From Allosaccharopolyspora coralli (lineage in GTDB: Bacteria; Actinomycetota; Actinomycetes; Mycobacteriales; Pseudonocardiaceae), in assembly GCF_009664835.1 (NCBI RefSeq), contig NZ_CP045929.1, forward strand, positions 2,356,001 through 2,420,000: 64,000 bases of DNA, given 5' to 3'. The notes below the pieces were generated by a model that was given only the letters and a program-made list of their open reading frames with translations, did not search any database and was not told the DNA's origin. Shown here one piece after another: positions 39,558-48,481 of the stretch. Position numbers and translations under genes: made by a program. How positions within the stretch are numbered: the first letter of the stretch is position 1; the number at the start of each line of letters is the position of its first letter.

Positions 39558-40715
39558 GTGAACACCGGCTTCGAGACCTACCAGCTGGCCGAGGAGCACG
39601 AGGCCCTCCGCGAAGCCGTGCGCGCGCTCTCCGAGAAGGAGATCGCCCCGCACGCCGCCGAGGTCGACGAGCAGGAGCGCTACCCGTACGAAGCGCTGGA
39701 CGCGCTCGTGCGGTCCGGCTTCTCCGCGGTTCACGTGCCGGAGGAGTACGGCGGCCAGGGAGCCGACTCGGTGGCCACCTGCATCGTCATCGAGGAAGTC
39801 GCGCGGGTGTGCGCGTCCTCGTCGCTCATTCCGGCGGTGAACAAGCTCGGCACCATGCCGATCCTGTTGTCGGCCTCCGAAGACCTCAAGCAGCAGGTGA
39901 TGCCCGCGATCGCCTCGGGCGAGGCAACCGCGTCCTACGCGCTCTCCGAGCGCGAAGCGGGCTCGGACGCGGCGTCGATGAAGACCCGCGCGAAGCGCGA
40001 CGGCGACAACTGGGTCCTCAACGGGACGAAGTGCTGGATCACCAACGGCAGTGAGTCGACCTGGTTCACCGTCATGGCCGTGACCGACCCCGACAAGGGC
40101 TCCAACGGCATCAGCGCGTTCGCCGTGCACAAGGACGACCCCGGCTTCGTGGTGGGGCCGAAGGAGAAGAAGCTCGGCATCAAGGGCTCCCCCACCGTGG
40201 AGCTCTACTTCGAGGACTGCACCATTCCCGGCGACCGGATCATCGGCGACGAAGGCACCGGCTTCAAGACCGCGCTGCGCACCCTCGACCACACCCGCCC
40301 GACGATCGGCGCGCAAGCGCTGGGCATCGCGCAGGGGGCACTCGACGCGTCGGTCGAGTACGTCAAGGACCGCAAGCAGTTCGGCCAGGCCGTCGCCGAC
40401 TTCCAGGGCGTGCAGTTCATGCTCGCGGACATGGCGATGAAGATCGAAGCCGCCCGCCACATGGTGTACGTGTCGGCGGCACGCGCCGAGCGGGGCGAAG
40501 GCAACCTCGGCTTCATCTCGGCGGCGGCGAAGTGCTACGCCTCCGACGTCGCCATGGAGGTCACCACCGACGCGGTACAGCTCTTCGGCGGCGCCGGATA
40601 CACCCGCGACTTCCCCGTCGAGCGGATGATGCGCGACGCCAAGATCACCCAGATCTACGAGGGCACCAACCAGATCCAGCGCATGGTCATGGCGAGGTCC
40701 CTGCTCAAGGGCTGA
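39558..40715 (+). CDS. Acyl-CoA dehydrogenase
   Basis: 385 residues from GTG 39558, AGGAGG six bases upstream. FAD-dependent alpha,beta-dehydrogenation of acyl-CoA. Signatures: SYALSEREAGSDAASMKTRA and WITNGSESTWF (FAD/substrate), LDHTRPTIGAQALGIAQGAL, and QLFGGAGYTRDFPVERMMRD before the catalytic Glu about 368 (ITQIYEGTNQIQR). Position of Glu and length suit short- or branched-chain enzymes. Divergent from a TetR regulator; a stem-loop follows. Confidence 0.95.
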   Translation: MNTGFETYQLAEEHEALREAVRALSEKEIAPHAAEVDEQERYPYEALDALVRSGFSAVHVPEEYGGQGADSVATCIVIEEVARVCASSSLIPAVNKLGTMPILLSASEDLKQQVMPAIASGEATASYALSEREAGSDAASMKTRAKRDGDNWVLNGTKCWITNGSESTWFTVMAVTDPDKGSNGISAFAVHKDDPGFVVGPKEKKLGIKGSPTVELYFEDCTIPGDRIIGDEGTGFKTALRTLDHTRPTIGAQALGIAQGALDASVEYVKDRKQFGQAVADFQGVQFMLADMAMKIEAARHMVYVSAARAERGEGNLGFISAAAKCYASDVAMEVTTDAVQLFGGAGYTRDFPVERMMRDAKITQIYEGTNQIQRMVMARSLLKG

Positions 40716-40729
40716 CGGCGGTTCACGGG

Positions 40730-40752
40730 CGGCTCGGCACCAGGCCGAGCCG
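40730..40752 (+). terminator. Terminator of the acyl-CoA dehydrogenase gene
   Basis: CGGCTCGGC and GCCGAGCCG are perfect 9-bp arms around ACCAG, 15 bases after the stop, followed by the pyrimidine-rich TCCGTCTCGTCCTC. Confidence 0.75.
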
Positions 40753-40836
40753 TCCGTCTCGTCCTCCCCGGTGCCGTGCCTGCGTCGTGGTTCGGCCTCC
40801 GAGACGGCTGCCCCGGGTGCTCACGCCGCGGCTCAG

Positions 40837-40947
40837 CCCCCTGCGGTAGACGATGTCGAAGTCGGTTTCCCAGGTCTCGCCGTCTGGTGCCTTCTCCCAG
40901 CGACCCGCGACCGTGTTGCCGTCCACACCGACGGGCCGGTCAGTGTT
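40837..40947 (-). pseudogene. C-terminal remnant of a DUF1579-like protein
   Basis: The minus strand reads VGVDGNTVAGRWEKAPDGET then WETDFDIVYRR, parallel to DGNTITGHWVHKTPDGQWET then DIREVFRR at the end of the intact protein encoded at 16002-16487 in the transposon. The N-terminal three quarters are absent and the frame opens into unrelated sequence, so the gene has decayed. Confidence 0.6.
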
Positions 40948-41059
40948 CACGATGTCCTGAAACACCAACTGTTCACGATGTCCTGAACCGAGACACGACT
41001 GTTCTCCCGACACCGTCGCTCACACAGTGGATGCGTAACCCATCGTTTACACTTTCCGC

Positions 41060-41410
41060 GTGGACCTCGCCGAGGCAATCGCAGGTCCGGTGCGTCGGCA
41101 GATCCTTGAGTTGCTGCGCGACGCACGACTCACGGCCGGGGAGATCGCGGGGCACTTCCCGGTCAGCAGACCGGCGATCAGCAGGCACCTCCGAGTGTTG
41201 CGTGAGGCCCACCTGGTGCGGGATGTGCCGGAAGGACGTCAGCGGCGTTACGTGCTCGACTCGGCGCCGCTGGCCGAGCTCGCGGACTGGCTCGCGCAGT
41301 TCGACCCGGCGAGGACGTGGGCACAGCACCTGGAAACCGAAGTGCACCGCACTCGCCGGGAACGTCGCACTCGACCAGCCCCTTCGGAGCAGAAGGAGAA
41401 CACGGCATGA
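41060..41410 (+). CDS. ArsR-family regulator
   Basis: 116 residues from GTG 41060: MDLAEAIAGPVRRQILELLR, ARLTAGEIAGHFPVSRPAIS, RHLRVLREAHLVRDVPEGRQ, RRYVLD, a full winged HTH without metal-binding cysteines. This subtype usually overlaps an SRPBCC/AHSA1 gene. Here an ATGA overlap at 41407 begins MTPTPSASVAG, the kind of start seen in such partners, but homology ends at once and the opposite strand is occupied by the DUF1232 gene, so the partner is lost. Confidence 0.9.
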   Translation: MDLAEAIAGPVRRQILELLRDARLTAGEIAGHFPVSRPAISRHLRVLREAHLVRDVPEGRQRRYVLDSAPLAELADWLAQFDPARTWAQHLETEVHRTRRERRTRPAPSEQKENTA

Positions 41411-41427
41411 CGCCCACCCCAAGCGCG

Positions 41428-41889
41428 TCAGTCGCGGGCATCGAGCTCGCGGTCCGAGCTGTCCCGTTTGGCGACGTAATGCCCGGACTCGACGTACAGG
41501 GTACTCAGCAGCCAGGCACCCACGCCGAGGTCGTCGGAGATCCCCAGCAGCGGCAACAACTCCGGGATCAGGTCCACCGGCGAGACCAGGTACACCAGCG
41601 CGACCAACCACACGAGCGTCCGGCCGCGCGTGACCTCTGAGTACCGGCCCCGCCATGCGTCTCGCAGCAGAGCAGGCAGCGCGCGGATCCTGCGGACCGG
41701 CCCCCCTTCCGGACCGCGCGCGCCCTTCCACGCCGAGCGTGCCGCCCGCAGCACGAATAGTCGGCGGCGGAACGCCCACGCCAGCGCCACGAACAACACG
41801 AGCGTGGCGCCCACCACCACGAGCACAAGCACCCACCAGCCGCCGAAACCACCCGGGTCGCCCGCCTGCGCCAGATCGATCGCGCTCAC
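41428..41889 (-). CDS. DUF1232 (YkvA-like) membrane protein
   Basis: 153 residues from GTG 41889 (GGGAGG upstream; GTG 41901 possible). One membrane segment near the N-terminus (WWVLVLVVVGATLVLFVALA), a basic stretch, and then the DUF1232 signature LVWLVALVYLVSPVDLIPEL followed by LPLLGISDDLGV. Function unknown; the family motif YLVSPVDxIPD is unmistakable. Confidence 0.88.
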   Translation of the reverse strand: MSAIDLAQAGDPGGFGGWWVLVLVVVGATLVLFVALAWAFRRRLFVLRAARSAWKGARGPEGGPVRRIRALPALLRDAWRGRYSEVTRGRTLVWLVALVYLVSPVDLIPELLPLLGISDDLGVGAWLLSTLYVESGHYVAKRDSSDRELDARD

Positions 41890-41957
41890 CGCACCTCCCA
41901 CTCACGGATACTCCGCCGTCACGTTCCCACAGCGGAGTACCCGCGCCCGGGCGAGGC

Positions 41958-42500
41958 TCACGCCATCGTCTTCGCCCCGTCCAGGGACTCGCGGATGATG
42001 TCCGCGTGCCCGGAGTGCTGGGCGGTCTCGGCGATCAGGTGGTACAGCACGCGGCGGGCCGACCAGGCCGCGCCGGGCTCGAACCACGGGGCCTCCGGCA
42101 GCGGCCACGCCGCGCCGAGGTCCGCGACTTCGGCGACGGCCTCCTCCGTACGCCGCGCCACCGCGTCGTACTCGCCGAGCAGGCCCTGGACGGTCTCGCC
42201 CTCGACCATGCGGAAGCCGTCGGCCCAGTCCTCGCCGGCCTCCTCGTCGAACATCGCTTCGGCACCGCCGACCACGAACTTCACCCACTGCGCCTCGGTC
42301 GCCGCGACGTGCTTGACGAGGCCGCCGAGGGTCAACTCGCTGACGGTGGTGCGCTGCGCGGCTTGGTCGTCGGTCAGTCCGCGGATCGTGTAGCGCAGGA
42401 ATCCGCGATGCAACGCCAACGTCGCCAGCAGGTCCGACCGCTCGTCCCCCGTCACACCGCCCACCTGCGGTGTCGTCTCAGGCTGCTTGCTCGTGGTCAT
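41958..42500 (-). CDS. DinB-family (DUF664-like) protein
   Basis: 180 residues from ATG 42500. The four-helix DinB fold with its metal-binding His residues is visible: GGLVKHVAATEAQWV (His in helix 2), and RRVLYHLIAETAQHSGHADI (two His in helix 3-4). Members are thiol-S-transferase-like enzymes or unknown hydrolases; in actinomycetes mycothiol dependence is common. The next upstream gene on the same strand may be co-transcribed. Confidence 0.9.
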   Translation of the reverse strand: MTTSKQPETTPQVGGVTGDERSDLLATLALHRGFLRYTIRGLTDDQAAQRTTVSELTLGGLVKHVAATEAQWVKFVVGGAEAMFDEEAGEDWADGFRMVEGETVQGLLGEYDAVARRTEEAVAEVADLGAAWPLPEAPWFEPGAAWSARRVLYHLIAETAQHSGHADIIRESLDGAKTMA

Positions 42501-42587
42501 GATGTCCCCCGCCCCTTCGCCCGGTGCGCTCCGTCGTGATGCGGACAGCGTCGTGCCGATAGTAGGAGCGACCACCGACACCGGCGT

Positions 42588-43001
42588 TCACGGCGAGCGC
42601 GGTTCCGGGACGCCACCCAGGATCTCGTCGACGAAGGTCTCGACATCGTCGCGGAGGTGCTGCATCGCCCACGTGTGACCGGCGGTGTCCCATCCGACCA
42701 GTTCGGGCGAGGCCGCGGTGACGACGCGGGAGAGCGCTTCCGACGACCAGTACTGCGTCGCGTCCTCGGCCGGGATCGCCACCCACTCCCCCAGGTTGTC
42801 GGGATCCACGGCGTGCTGCTCCTCGGGTGACAACGCCGGAGACGGCACCTTGCCGCTCCAGCCGTGGCTGAACTCCCCCACTCGCGCCAAGCCGTAGAAC
42901 AGCCTGCCGACCGAGGCGACCGCACACTCGACGTCGCGATACGTCCACCGATCCAGCGCTCGCATTCCCGGCGGAAACTCCGCACGTACCACGTCGTCCA
43001 T
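42588..43001 (-). CDS. Hypothetical protein
   Basis: 137 residues from ATG 43001 (MDDVVRAEFPPGMRALDRWT). It contains several aromatic-rich turns (FYGLARVGEFSHGWSGKV, DNLGEWVAIPAEDATQYWSS) and an acidic C-terminus. Good coding bias. I do not recognise the family. It is upstream of the DinB gene on the same strand, and divergent from murJ. Confidence 0.6.
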   Translation of the reverse strand: MDDVVRAEFPPGMRALDRWTYRDVECAVASVGRLFYGLARVGEFSHGWSGKVPSPALSPEEQHAVDPDNLGEWVAIPAEDATQYWSSEALSRVVTAASPELVGWDTAGHTWAMQHLRDDVETFVDEILGGVPEPRSP

Positions 43002-43216
43002 CACCCGCGTCCCTCCGTCACACCCCAGTGACCGAAACTCCTGATCACAGCACCGATATCGGCGTGCAGGGCTCGGCCGTTGCGAGTGTGCGGCGCGCAT
43101 CCCCGCTTCGCACGCCGATCACGACCGCGGCCGCGGGCGGTCATCGCGCCAGCGGGCTCCGCCACGGCCGGTTACGGTCGATCCGACTCCGCACTCCACT
43201 GCGCAACGAGGTGGCC

Positions 43217-44851
43217 GTGGTCGACCAGCGAGACACGTCGACGGACCCCGACCGCACGCCCTCGCTGGCGAGGGCCAGCGGCACCATGGCGATCGCCACC
43301 GTTGTCAGCCGCGTGACCGGCCTCGTCTCGAAGGTCTTCCTCACCGCCGTCGTCGGACTCGGCGTCGTCAACGACTCCTACACTGTGGCCAACACCCTGC
43401 CCACGGTTGTCAACGAACTGCTGCTCGGGGGCGTGCTCACCAGCATCGCCGTGCCGCTGCTCGTCCGCGCCCACCAGCAGGGCCGGGACGAGGGCGAACA
43501 GTACGCACAGTGGATGATCACCATGGGTGCCGTGCTGCTCGCCGCGGCGACCGTGCTGTCGGTGGCGGCAGCCCCACTGCTGACCTACCTCTATCTCGGC
43601 CCCGACACCCGGGCCAACGCCGAACTCACCACCGCGTTCGCGTACCTGCTGCTGCCGGGCATCGTCTTCTACGGCCTGTCAGCGTTGCTGGCGGCGATTC
43701 TCAACACTCGCGAACGTTTCGCCGCCCCCGCGTGGGCCCCGGTGATGAACAACTGCGTCGTGATCACCGCGATCGCCGTGTACGCGATGGTGCCCGGCGA
43801 GATCTCGATCGACCCCGTCCGCATGGGCGACACGAAACTCCTGATCCTCGCCGTCGGCACAGTGCTCGGCATCGCCTGCCAGAGTCTCGTCATCGTCGCG
43901 GCGCTGCGCCGCGCCGGGTTCCGTTTCCGCTGGCGATGGGGCTGGGACCACCGGCTCAGCGAGTTCGGTTCGCTGGCGTTCTGGGTCGTGTTCTACACCG
44001 TGATCAGCCAGATCGGGATGATCGTCGCCATCCGGGTCACCGGCCAAGGCACGGAGGGCAGCGTCGCGACCTTCACCTACGCGTGGCTGCTCTCGCAGGT
44101 GCCCTACGGCGTCCTCGGCTTCTCGCTGCTCACCGCACTGATGCCCCGGATCAGCCGCGCGGCTGGCTCCGGGGACACGCCGCAGTTCATCGCGCACCTG
44201 TCGCTGGGAACCCGGATGAGCGGCGTGATGCTGCTGCCACTGAGCGCGCTCATGGTCATCGCGGGCGGGCCGATCGGGATCGCGCTGTTCTCGCTCGGCG
44301 AGACCAGCGTCTCCGCCGCCGACCGGCTGGGCACCACCCTCGCGTACTCCGCACTCGGCATCGTGCCCTTCGCGATCACGATGCTCCAGCTCCGCGCCTT
44401 CTACGCCATGAAGGACGCCCACACGCCCACGATCATCAACGCCATCATGGTCGTCGTCCGCGCGGCGCTGTGTTACGTCGCGCTCGCGGTCCTGGCTCCC
44501 GAGGACGTGGTCGCGGGCGTCGCGTTCGCGATGTCGCTGAGCTTCGTGCTCGGCGCGATCGTCGGGCAGGTGTGGCTGCACGTACGGGTGGGCCCGCAAC
44601 GGACCCGGCACACGCTCGTCAGTCTCGCGCGGGGACTGCTGGCCACCGGGATCGCGTGCCTCGTCGCGGTGCCCGCTGCACACGGCGCGGTCGCCGTGCT
44701 CGGTCCGTTCGGGCCGACCGGGACCGCGTGGCTCATGCTGACCATCGAGTCGATCATCGTCCTCGGCGGCTCGTTCGGGCTCCTGGCGTTGCTGCGTGCC
44801 CCCGAACTCGTACCCGCCACCGAACGACTGCGGGGCGTCCTGCGTCGATGA
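43217..44851 (+). CDS. murJ: Lipid II flippase MurJ
   Basis: 544 residues from GTG 43217 (GAGG five bases before; GTG 43211 possible). About fourteen membrane segments of the MOP exporter superfamily. ARASGTMAIATVVSRVTGLV then SKVFLTAVVGLG is the usual first helix with the conserved arginine, and VANTLPTVVNELLLGGVLTS follows. It flips lipid II for peptidoglycan synthesis. This is a shorter MurJ without the C-terminal pseudokinase extension of the MviN copy beside the trxB region, so it may be a paralogue. Convergent with gatD-murT, also acting on lipid II. Confidence 0.92.
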   Translation: MVDQRDTSTDPDRTPSLARASGTMAIATVVSRVTGLVSKVFLTAVVGLGVVNDSYTVANTLPTVVNELLLGGVLTSIAVPLLVRAHQQGRDEGEQYAQWMITMGAVLLAAATVLSVAAAPLLTYLYLGPDTRANAELTTAFAYLLLPGIVFYGLSALLAAILNTRERFAAPAWAPVMNNCVVITAIAVYAMVPGEISIDPVRMGDTKLLILAVGTVLGIACQSLVIVAALRRAGFRFRWRWGWDHRLSEFGSLAFWVVFYTVISQIGMIVAIRVTGQGTEGSVATFTYAWLLSQVPYGVLGFSLLTALMPRISRAAGSGDTPQFIAHLSLGTRMSGVMLLPLSALMVIAGGPIGIALFSLGETSVSAADRLGTTLAYSALGIVPFAITMLQLRAFYAMKDAHTPTIINAIMVVVRAALCYVALAVLAPEDVVAGVAFAMSLSFVLGAIVGQVWLHVRVGPQRTRHTLVSLARGLLATGIACLVAVPAAHGAVAVLGPFGPTGTAWLMLTIESIIVLGGSFGLLALLRAPELVPATERLRGVLRR

Positions 44852-44856
44852 GGCGC

Positions 44857-44931
44857 CTGAGAACTGGGATGGGTGGTCCAGTACCGGCGTGCCCTGCGGT
44901 GCACGAAAGCCAGTTGCCAGCGCCCTCTGAG
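44857..44931. repeat. 3'-end repeat, copy C (internally deleted)
   Basis: The first part (GAACTGGGATGGGTGGTCCA, GTACCGGCG) matches the start of copy A and the last part (GTGCCCTGCGGTGCACGAAA, CAGTTGCCAGCGCCCTCTGA) its end; about 140 central bases are missing. It fills the whole gap between the convergent murJ and gatD stops, so it probably terminates both. Confidence 0.65.
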
Positions 44932-45651
44932 TCACTTCCGCACGCGGGCGGGGCTCATCCGTTCGGCGCGCAGCGCAGTCAACTCCGGGAACTCCGGGAG
45001 CTGCTGCAGCGGCGCGCCGAGAGCCCACTCCAGCATCACGTCCGCCAGCGCGGGGTTCCTGGCGAGGACGGGGCCGTGCAGATAAGTGCACACAACGTGC
45101 CCGCAGACCGCCCCCTCGAGCTGCTCGTGACCGTTGCCGATCCCGCGCACGACGCGTCCCAGCGCTTGCGAATCGGGTCCCACGCGGGTGCGCCCGAGGT
45201 GGTTCTCGAATCCGGTCAGTGCGCCGAGCCCGCCCAGGAGGCCGTCCGTGGTGATCTCCCCGATCGCGCGGCCGGTCCCCGGCTCGGTGCTCACGTCGAT
45301 CAGGCCGAGTCCCTCGTGTCGCGAGCCGTCGCCGAGCACGAACGAGGTGCCGAGTACCTGCAGCCCGCCACAGATGCCCAGGACCGGCGCGCCGCCCGCC
45401 GCGGCCCGCTGCAACCCCGGCCCGCGCTGCAGGAACCGCACTGCGGACTGCTGCGCCACGTCCTCACCACCACCGATGAGGTAGAAGTCGCACGAGTCCG
45501 GCACGGCAGCCGCCGACGAGTCGACGGTCACGATCTCGCTGTCCACGCCGCGCCATCGCAGTCTGCGTTCGAGCACGAGCGCGTTGCCCCGGTCCCCGTA
45601 GGTTCCGAGCAGGTCGGGCAGCACCACCGCGATCCGCAGGCCGTCGCTCAT
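44932..45651 (-). CDS. gatD: Lipid II isoglutaminyl synthase, glutaminase subunit GatD
   Basis: 239 residues, ATG 45651 overlapping the murT stop by 4 bases. Class I glutamine amidotransferase: nucleophile Cys94 (VLGICGGLQVLG), catalytic His192 (CTYLHGPVLARNP); Cys94 has the same number as in Staphylococcus GatD. With MurT it amidates D-Glu of the peptidoglycan stem to D-isoglutamine. The start LRIAVVLPDLLGTYGDRGNA is family-typical. Confidence 0.95.
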   Translation of the reverse strand: MSDGLRIAVVLPDLLGTYGDRGNALVLERRLRWRGVDSEIVTVDSSAAAVPDSCDFYLIGGGEDVAQQSAVRFLQRGPGLQRAAAGGAPVLGICGGLQVLGTSFVLGDGSRHEGLGLIDVSTEPGTGRAIGEITTDGLLGGLGALTGFENHLGRTRVGPDSQALGRVVRGIGNGHEQLEGAVCGHVVCTYLHGPVLARNPALADVMLEWALGAPLQQLPEFPELTALRAERMSPARVRK

Positions 45652-46964
45652 GCGCGCACGCTCCTCGCATACAGGTCCCGGAAGGCCGTGTAGTTGGCGA
45701 TCACGTCCGGCGGCTCTCCGGTCTCGGTGGCCACCGCTTCGTCGACAGAGGGCACCACTTCGCAGCGCACGCCGGCGTAACGCAAGCGGACGGCCAGATC
45801 CAGTGCCCGGTCCCCCGCCACGCGCACTCTGCGCCCCTGCAACGACTCGAAGTCGATGTCCCAGAGCCAGGACACGTCCGCCCCGTCGGCCTCCCTGCTG
45901 TTGACCGAGAGCACCAGCGCACGGTCGTGGCCGGAGACGAGGTCGAGCATCTCCAGCCAGCTCGCCGGGTTCTTCGCCAGTAGCAGTCGAACCCGGTGTC
46001 CGCCGAGGATGACGGTGCCGTACCGACCCTGGGTCTGCTCGATGCTCTCGATCCGTTCGAGTGCCGCGCTCGGCGCGCAGCCGAGGACGGTGGCCGTGGC
46101 GAGTGCGAAACACGCGTTGATCCGGTTCACGTGCCCCGGCAGGTGCAAGGCGAGCGGATACACCATCGCGTCCGGACCGACCAGCCCTTCCTCGGTGATC
46201 GTCCAGTCCGCCTTCGGCCGAGCGAGCCCGCACTCGCAGTGCCAGTCCCGGTCGGCGGCCGCGATCGAGCGTCCGCAACGCGGACAGTTCATCGCGTCGT
46301 TCTGCCACCGCGCACCGCCGGAAACCCAGGTCACGTGGGGGTGGTCGGCAGCGGCGGAGACGATGTTCGGATCGTCGCGGTTGGCCACGACGTGTGCCCC
46401 CGGGGCCCGTCGTAGCGCGTCGCGGATGCTGCGTTCCACGGTGCGGATCTCGCCGACCCGGTCGAGCTGGTCGCGGCTGAGGTTGAGCAGCACCATCACA
46501 CTCGGCTCGAACTGGCGGGTCGCCTGCATCAGGTGCAGCTCGTCGACCTCGAGTGCGGCGAACGGCGCGTTCGGATCGGCCATCAACGCCGCGACGTGCC
46601 CGTCGAGCATGTTCGCGCCGGTGGCGTTGTGCACGGTTGCGCCTCGGGAGCGCAACGCCTCGGCCACCATTTGTGTGGTGGTCGTCTTGCCGTTCGTTCC
46701 GGTCACCATCACCACGTCACGGCCCTGCACCAGGTGACTCAGCGCCCGTGGTTGCAGCGCGAGGGCGAGGCGGCCGCCGATCATGCCGCCACTGCCGAGT
46801 CCGAGGCGCCGGGAGAGCCCGGAGGCGAACCGCCCCACGTCGACGGCCACGGTGGTGCGCAGGTCCCGCTGCCGCCCCATGCGGCGCACCGGCCCGCCCG
46901 GGCCGGGGACGACGCGCCACTGCTGGTCCGAGGTCGGCCGGCCCCGTCGCCTGGTCTCCGCCAT
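45648..46964 (-). CDS. murT: Lipid II isoglutaminyl synthase, Mur-ligase subunit MurT
   Basis: 438 residues from ATG 46964. The ATP-binding loop VMVTGTNGKTTTTQM (about 86-100), the LEVDELHL motif, LLNLSRDQLDRVGE and a zinc ribbon (Cys227, Cys230, Cys243, Cys245: NCPRCG, WHCECG) identify MurT rather than a canonical Mur ligase. The C-terminal DUF1727 domain carries WLWDIDFESL. It activates the stem-peptide Glu for amidation by GatD. The first 45 residues are basic and Pro/Gly-rich. Confidence 0.95.
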   Translation of the reverse strand: MAETRRRGRPTSDQQWRVVPGPGGPVRRMGRQRDLRTTVAVDVGRFASGLSRRLGLGSGGMIGGRLALALQPRALSHLVQGRDVVMVTGTNGKTTTTQMVAEALRSRGATVHNATGANMLDGHVAALMADPNAPFAALEVDELHLMQATRQFEPSVMVLLNLSRDQLDRVGEIRTVERSIRDALRRAPGAHVVANRDDPNIVSAAADHPHVTWVSGGARWQNDAMNCPRCGRSIAAADRDWHCECGLARPKADWTITEEGLVGPDAMVYPLALHLPGHVNRINACFALATATVLGCAPSAALERIESIEQTQGRYGTVILGGHRVRLLLAKNPASWLEMLDLVSGHDRALVLSVNSREADGADVSWLWDIDFESLQGRRVRVAGDRALDLAVRLRYAGVRCEVVPSVDEAVATETGEPPDVIANYTAFRDLYARSVRA

Positions 46965-47032
46965 CGGTGGCTCCCCCTTTCCGACGACGGCATCGCCGTG
47001 CGCCGGACGGGAACCCCGCCACGTTCAGGGAG

Positions 47033-47203
47033 TCACTCGTCCGCCAACCGCCGTCGTCTCCCCAGTGTGGTTCGTCTGCGACGAATCAGCGCGACGACGG
47101 CCAGCGCCAGACCTGCGAAGATCGCGAACAGGCCGACCCATCCGTGCTCGGTCGGGAGCTGGTGGGCGTCCGCGAGGACGACCGGCAACAACATCGGTGA
47201 CAC
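47033..47203 (-). CDS. Small single-pass membrane protein
   Basis: About 56 residues from GTG 47203 (or ATG 47194). MLLPVVLADAHQLPTEHGWV precedes one hydrophobic segment (GLFAIFAGLALAVVALI) and a basic tail RRRRTTLGRRRRLADE, so the C-terminus should be cytoplasmic. Start is uncertain, and support is mostly the clear membrane topology. It is upstream of murT on the same strand. Confidence 0.45.
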   Translation of the reverse strand: MSPMLLPVVLADAHQLPTEHGWVGLFAIFAGLALAVVALIRRRRTTLGRRRRLADE

Positions 47204-47562
47204 TGGTCTCTCGCCTCTCTCCCTCCCACGTGGATGCCGAGGTCGACGGCGGTGCGAAGATCCGATGCCGGCAGCGACGGCGATCGTCCGGTCGGATCTG
47301 CGACCACGGGCCCGACGGTGCGCCGCTGATCGCCTTCCACTTCGGACGCCACGCCGAAACATCACACGTTCGTGTTGCGTCCTCACCGATGACACGCACA
47401 GACACCGGATCGCGTTGCCGGCGTAGTCGATCGCGCGCAGTACCACGGCGCAGACAGCAGGGCGTCCCGCGACTGTCCCAGCCGGAGGGGATCAGTCCTC
47501 GAACCACGACGCCGGGGACACCGACCCCGAAGTCGGCATCCCCGGCGGGAGGGAAAAAGGGA
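47204..47562. other. Non-coding stretch between the small membrane protein and the terminator
   Basis: About 360 bases with no frame of convincing codon bias. It lies 3' of the rpf-like transcript's terminator and 5' of the small membrane gene, so it should contain the promoter of the latter and perhaps of murT-gatD. No specific sites recognised. Confidence 0.4.
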
Positions 47563-47605
47563 ACGGCGGTGCCCGTGGACTCTGTCTCGGCACGAGCACC
47601 GCCGT
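47563..47605 (-). terminator. Intrinsic terminator of the rpf-like gene
   Basis: On the minus strand ACGGCGGTGC (47605-47596) pairs perfectly with GCACCGCCGT (47572-47563), and the stem is followed by TCCCTTTTTCCCTCCC. A stem with a T-rich tail is a standard terminator. It lies about 230 bases after the stop of the rpf-like gene, beyond repeat copy B. Confidence 0.75.
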
Positions 47606-47621
47606 GATCACGGCAGCGTCA

Positions 47622-47833
47622 CTCAGGTTTTGGAACTGGCTTGTGTGCCCGCAGGGCACGGTCATACGTGCCCAGCCGGGGCACGGTGAGGGGCTCCGGC
47701 GTTTCAGTTCGTGCCTCGCAAGGCAGGGGTTCTCGCCGCGTACGCGTGGTACTCAAGAGGACCCCAACGCCGCTAGGCGCGAACTGGGGCGGCGGTACCG
47801 CACCACCCGCACAATTCCACAATGCCTTTCAGC
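47622..47833 (-). repeat. 3'-end repeat, copy B (full length)
   Basis: The minus strand of this segment matches copy A (6891-7110) closely: GGTACCGCCGCCCCAGTTCG, GGCGTTGGGGTCCTCTTGAG, GGCGAGAACCCCTGCCTTGC and CGGAGCCCCTCACC in the same order. It begins directly after the stop of the rpf-like gene (47834). The outer end toward 47622 (CTCAGGTTTTGGAACTG) lacks part of the inverted end. Confidence 0.8.
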
Positions 47834-48481
47834 TCAGACCGCGAGCTGCTGCCCCGGGAAGATCAGGTTCCGGTCCTGCAGCTGGTCCGAGTTCTGCTCG
47901 AACAACTGCTGCGGGCTCGTGCCCTGCTGCGCGGCGATGGTGCCGAGCGTGTCGCCGGGACGGACGGTGTACTCACCGCCGCCGGAGGGCGCCTGCTCGG
48001 ACTGTCCGCCCGCCGAGGCCTCACCGGAGGATTCCGAGCCGGACGTCTGGGCCGATCCGGAACCCCCGGCCGCGGGGTCCTGGTTCTCCAAACCGCCCTT
48101 CGTGAGGCCGGCTTCCTTGGAGCACACCGGCCACGCGCCCGGGCCCTGCTCCTGGAGCACGCGCTCGGCCACGGCGATCTGCTGTTCGCGGGTGGCGGCC
48201 TTCGCGTTGGAGGCGTATTCGGTGCCGCCGAAACCGCTCCAGGTCGAGGAGCTGAACTGCAGGCCACCGGTGTAGCCGTTCCCGGTGTCGATGTGCCAGT
48301 CACCGCCGCTCTCGCACTCCGCCACCTGGTCCCAGGTGTCCATCGAGGCCGCGTTCGCCGGAGCGGCGAATGCGAACGGTGCGGCGACCACGGCACCGGT
48401 CAGGGCGGTGCCGGTGAGCACGGAACGGGTGCTGCGCCGACGCGCGGAAATCCTGCGGTGCTTGCCGAACTGTCGAGACAT
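47834..48481 (-). CDS. Resuscitation-promoting-factor-like transglycosylase with LysM domain
   Basis: 215 residues from ATG 48481 (GAAGGAGACC upstream). Signal peptide about 1-45 (VLTGTALTGAVVAAPFAFAA then PANA). The Rpf catalytic domain is about 46-122: WDQVAECESGGDWHIDTGNG with catalytic Glu57 and YTGGLQFSSSTWSGFGG. A Ser/Gly-rich linker leads to a C-terminal LysM domain (about 168-215, YTVRPGDTLGTIAAQQGTSP). Secreted wall hydrolase that cleaves glycan strands and promotes resuscitation or growth. It sits beside murJ/gatD/murT, a wall-centred neighbourhood. Confidence 0.95.
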   Translation of the reverse strand: MSRQFGKHRRISARRRSTRSVLTGTALTGAVVAAPFAFAAPANAASMDTWDQVAECESGGDWHIDTGNGYTGGLQFSSSTWSGFGGTEYASNAKAATREQQIAVAERVLQEQGPGAWPVCSKEAGLTKGGLENQDPAAGGSGSAQTSGSESSGEASAGGQSEQAPSGGGEYTVRPGDTLGTIAAQQGTSPQQLFEQNSDQLQDRNLIFPGQQLAV

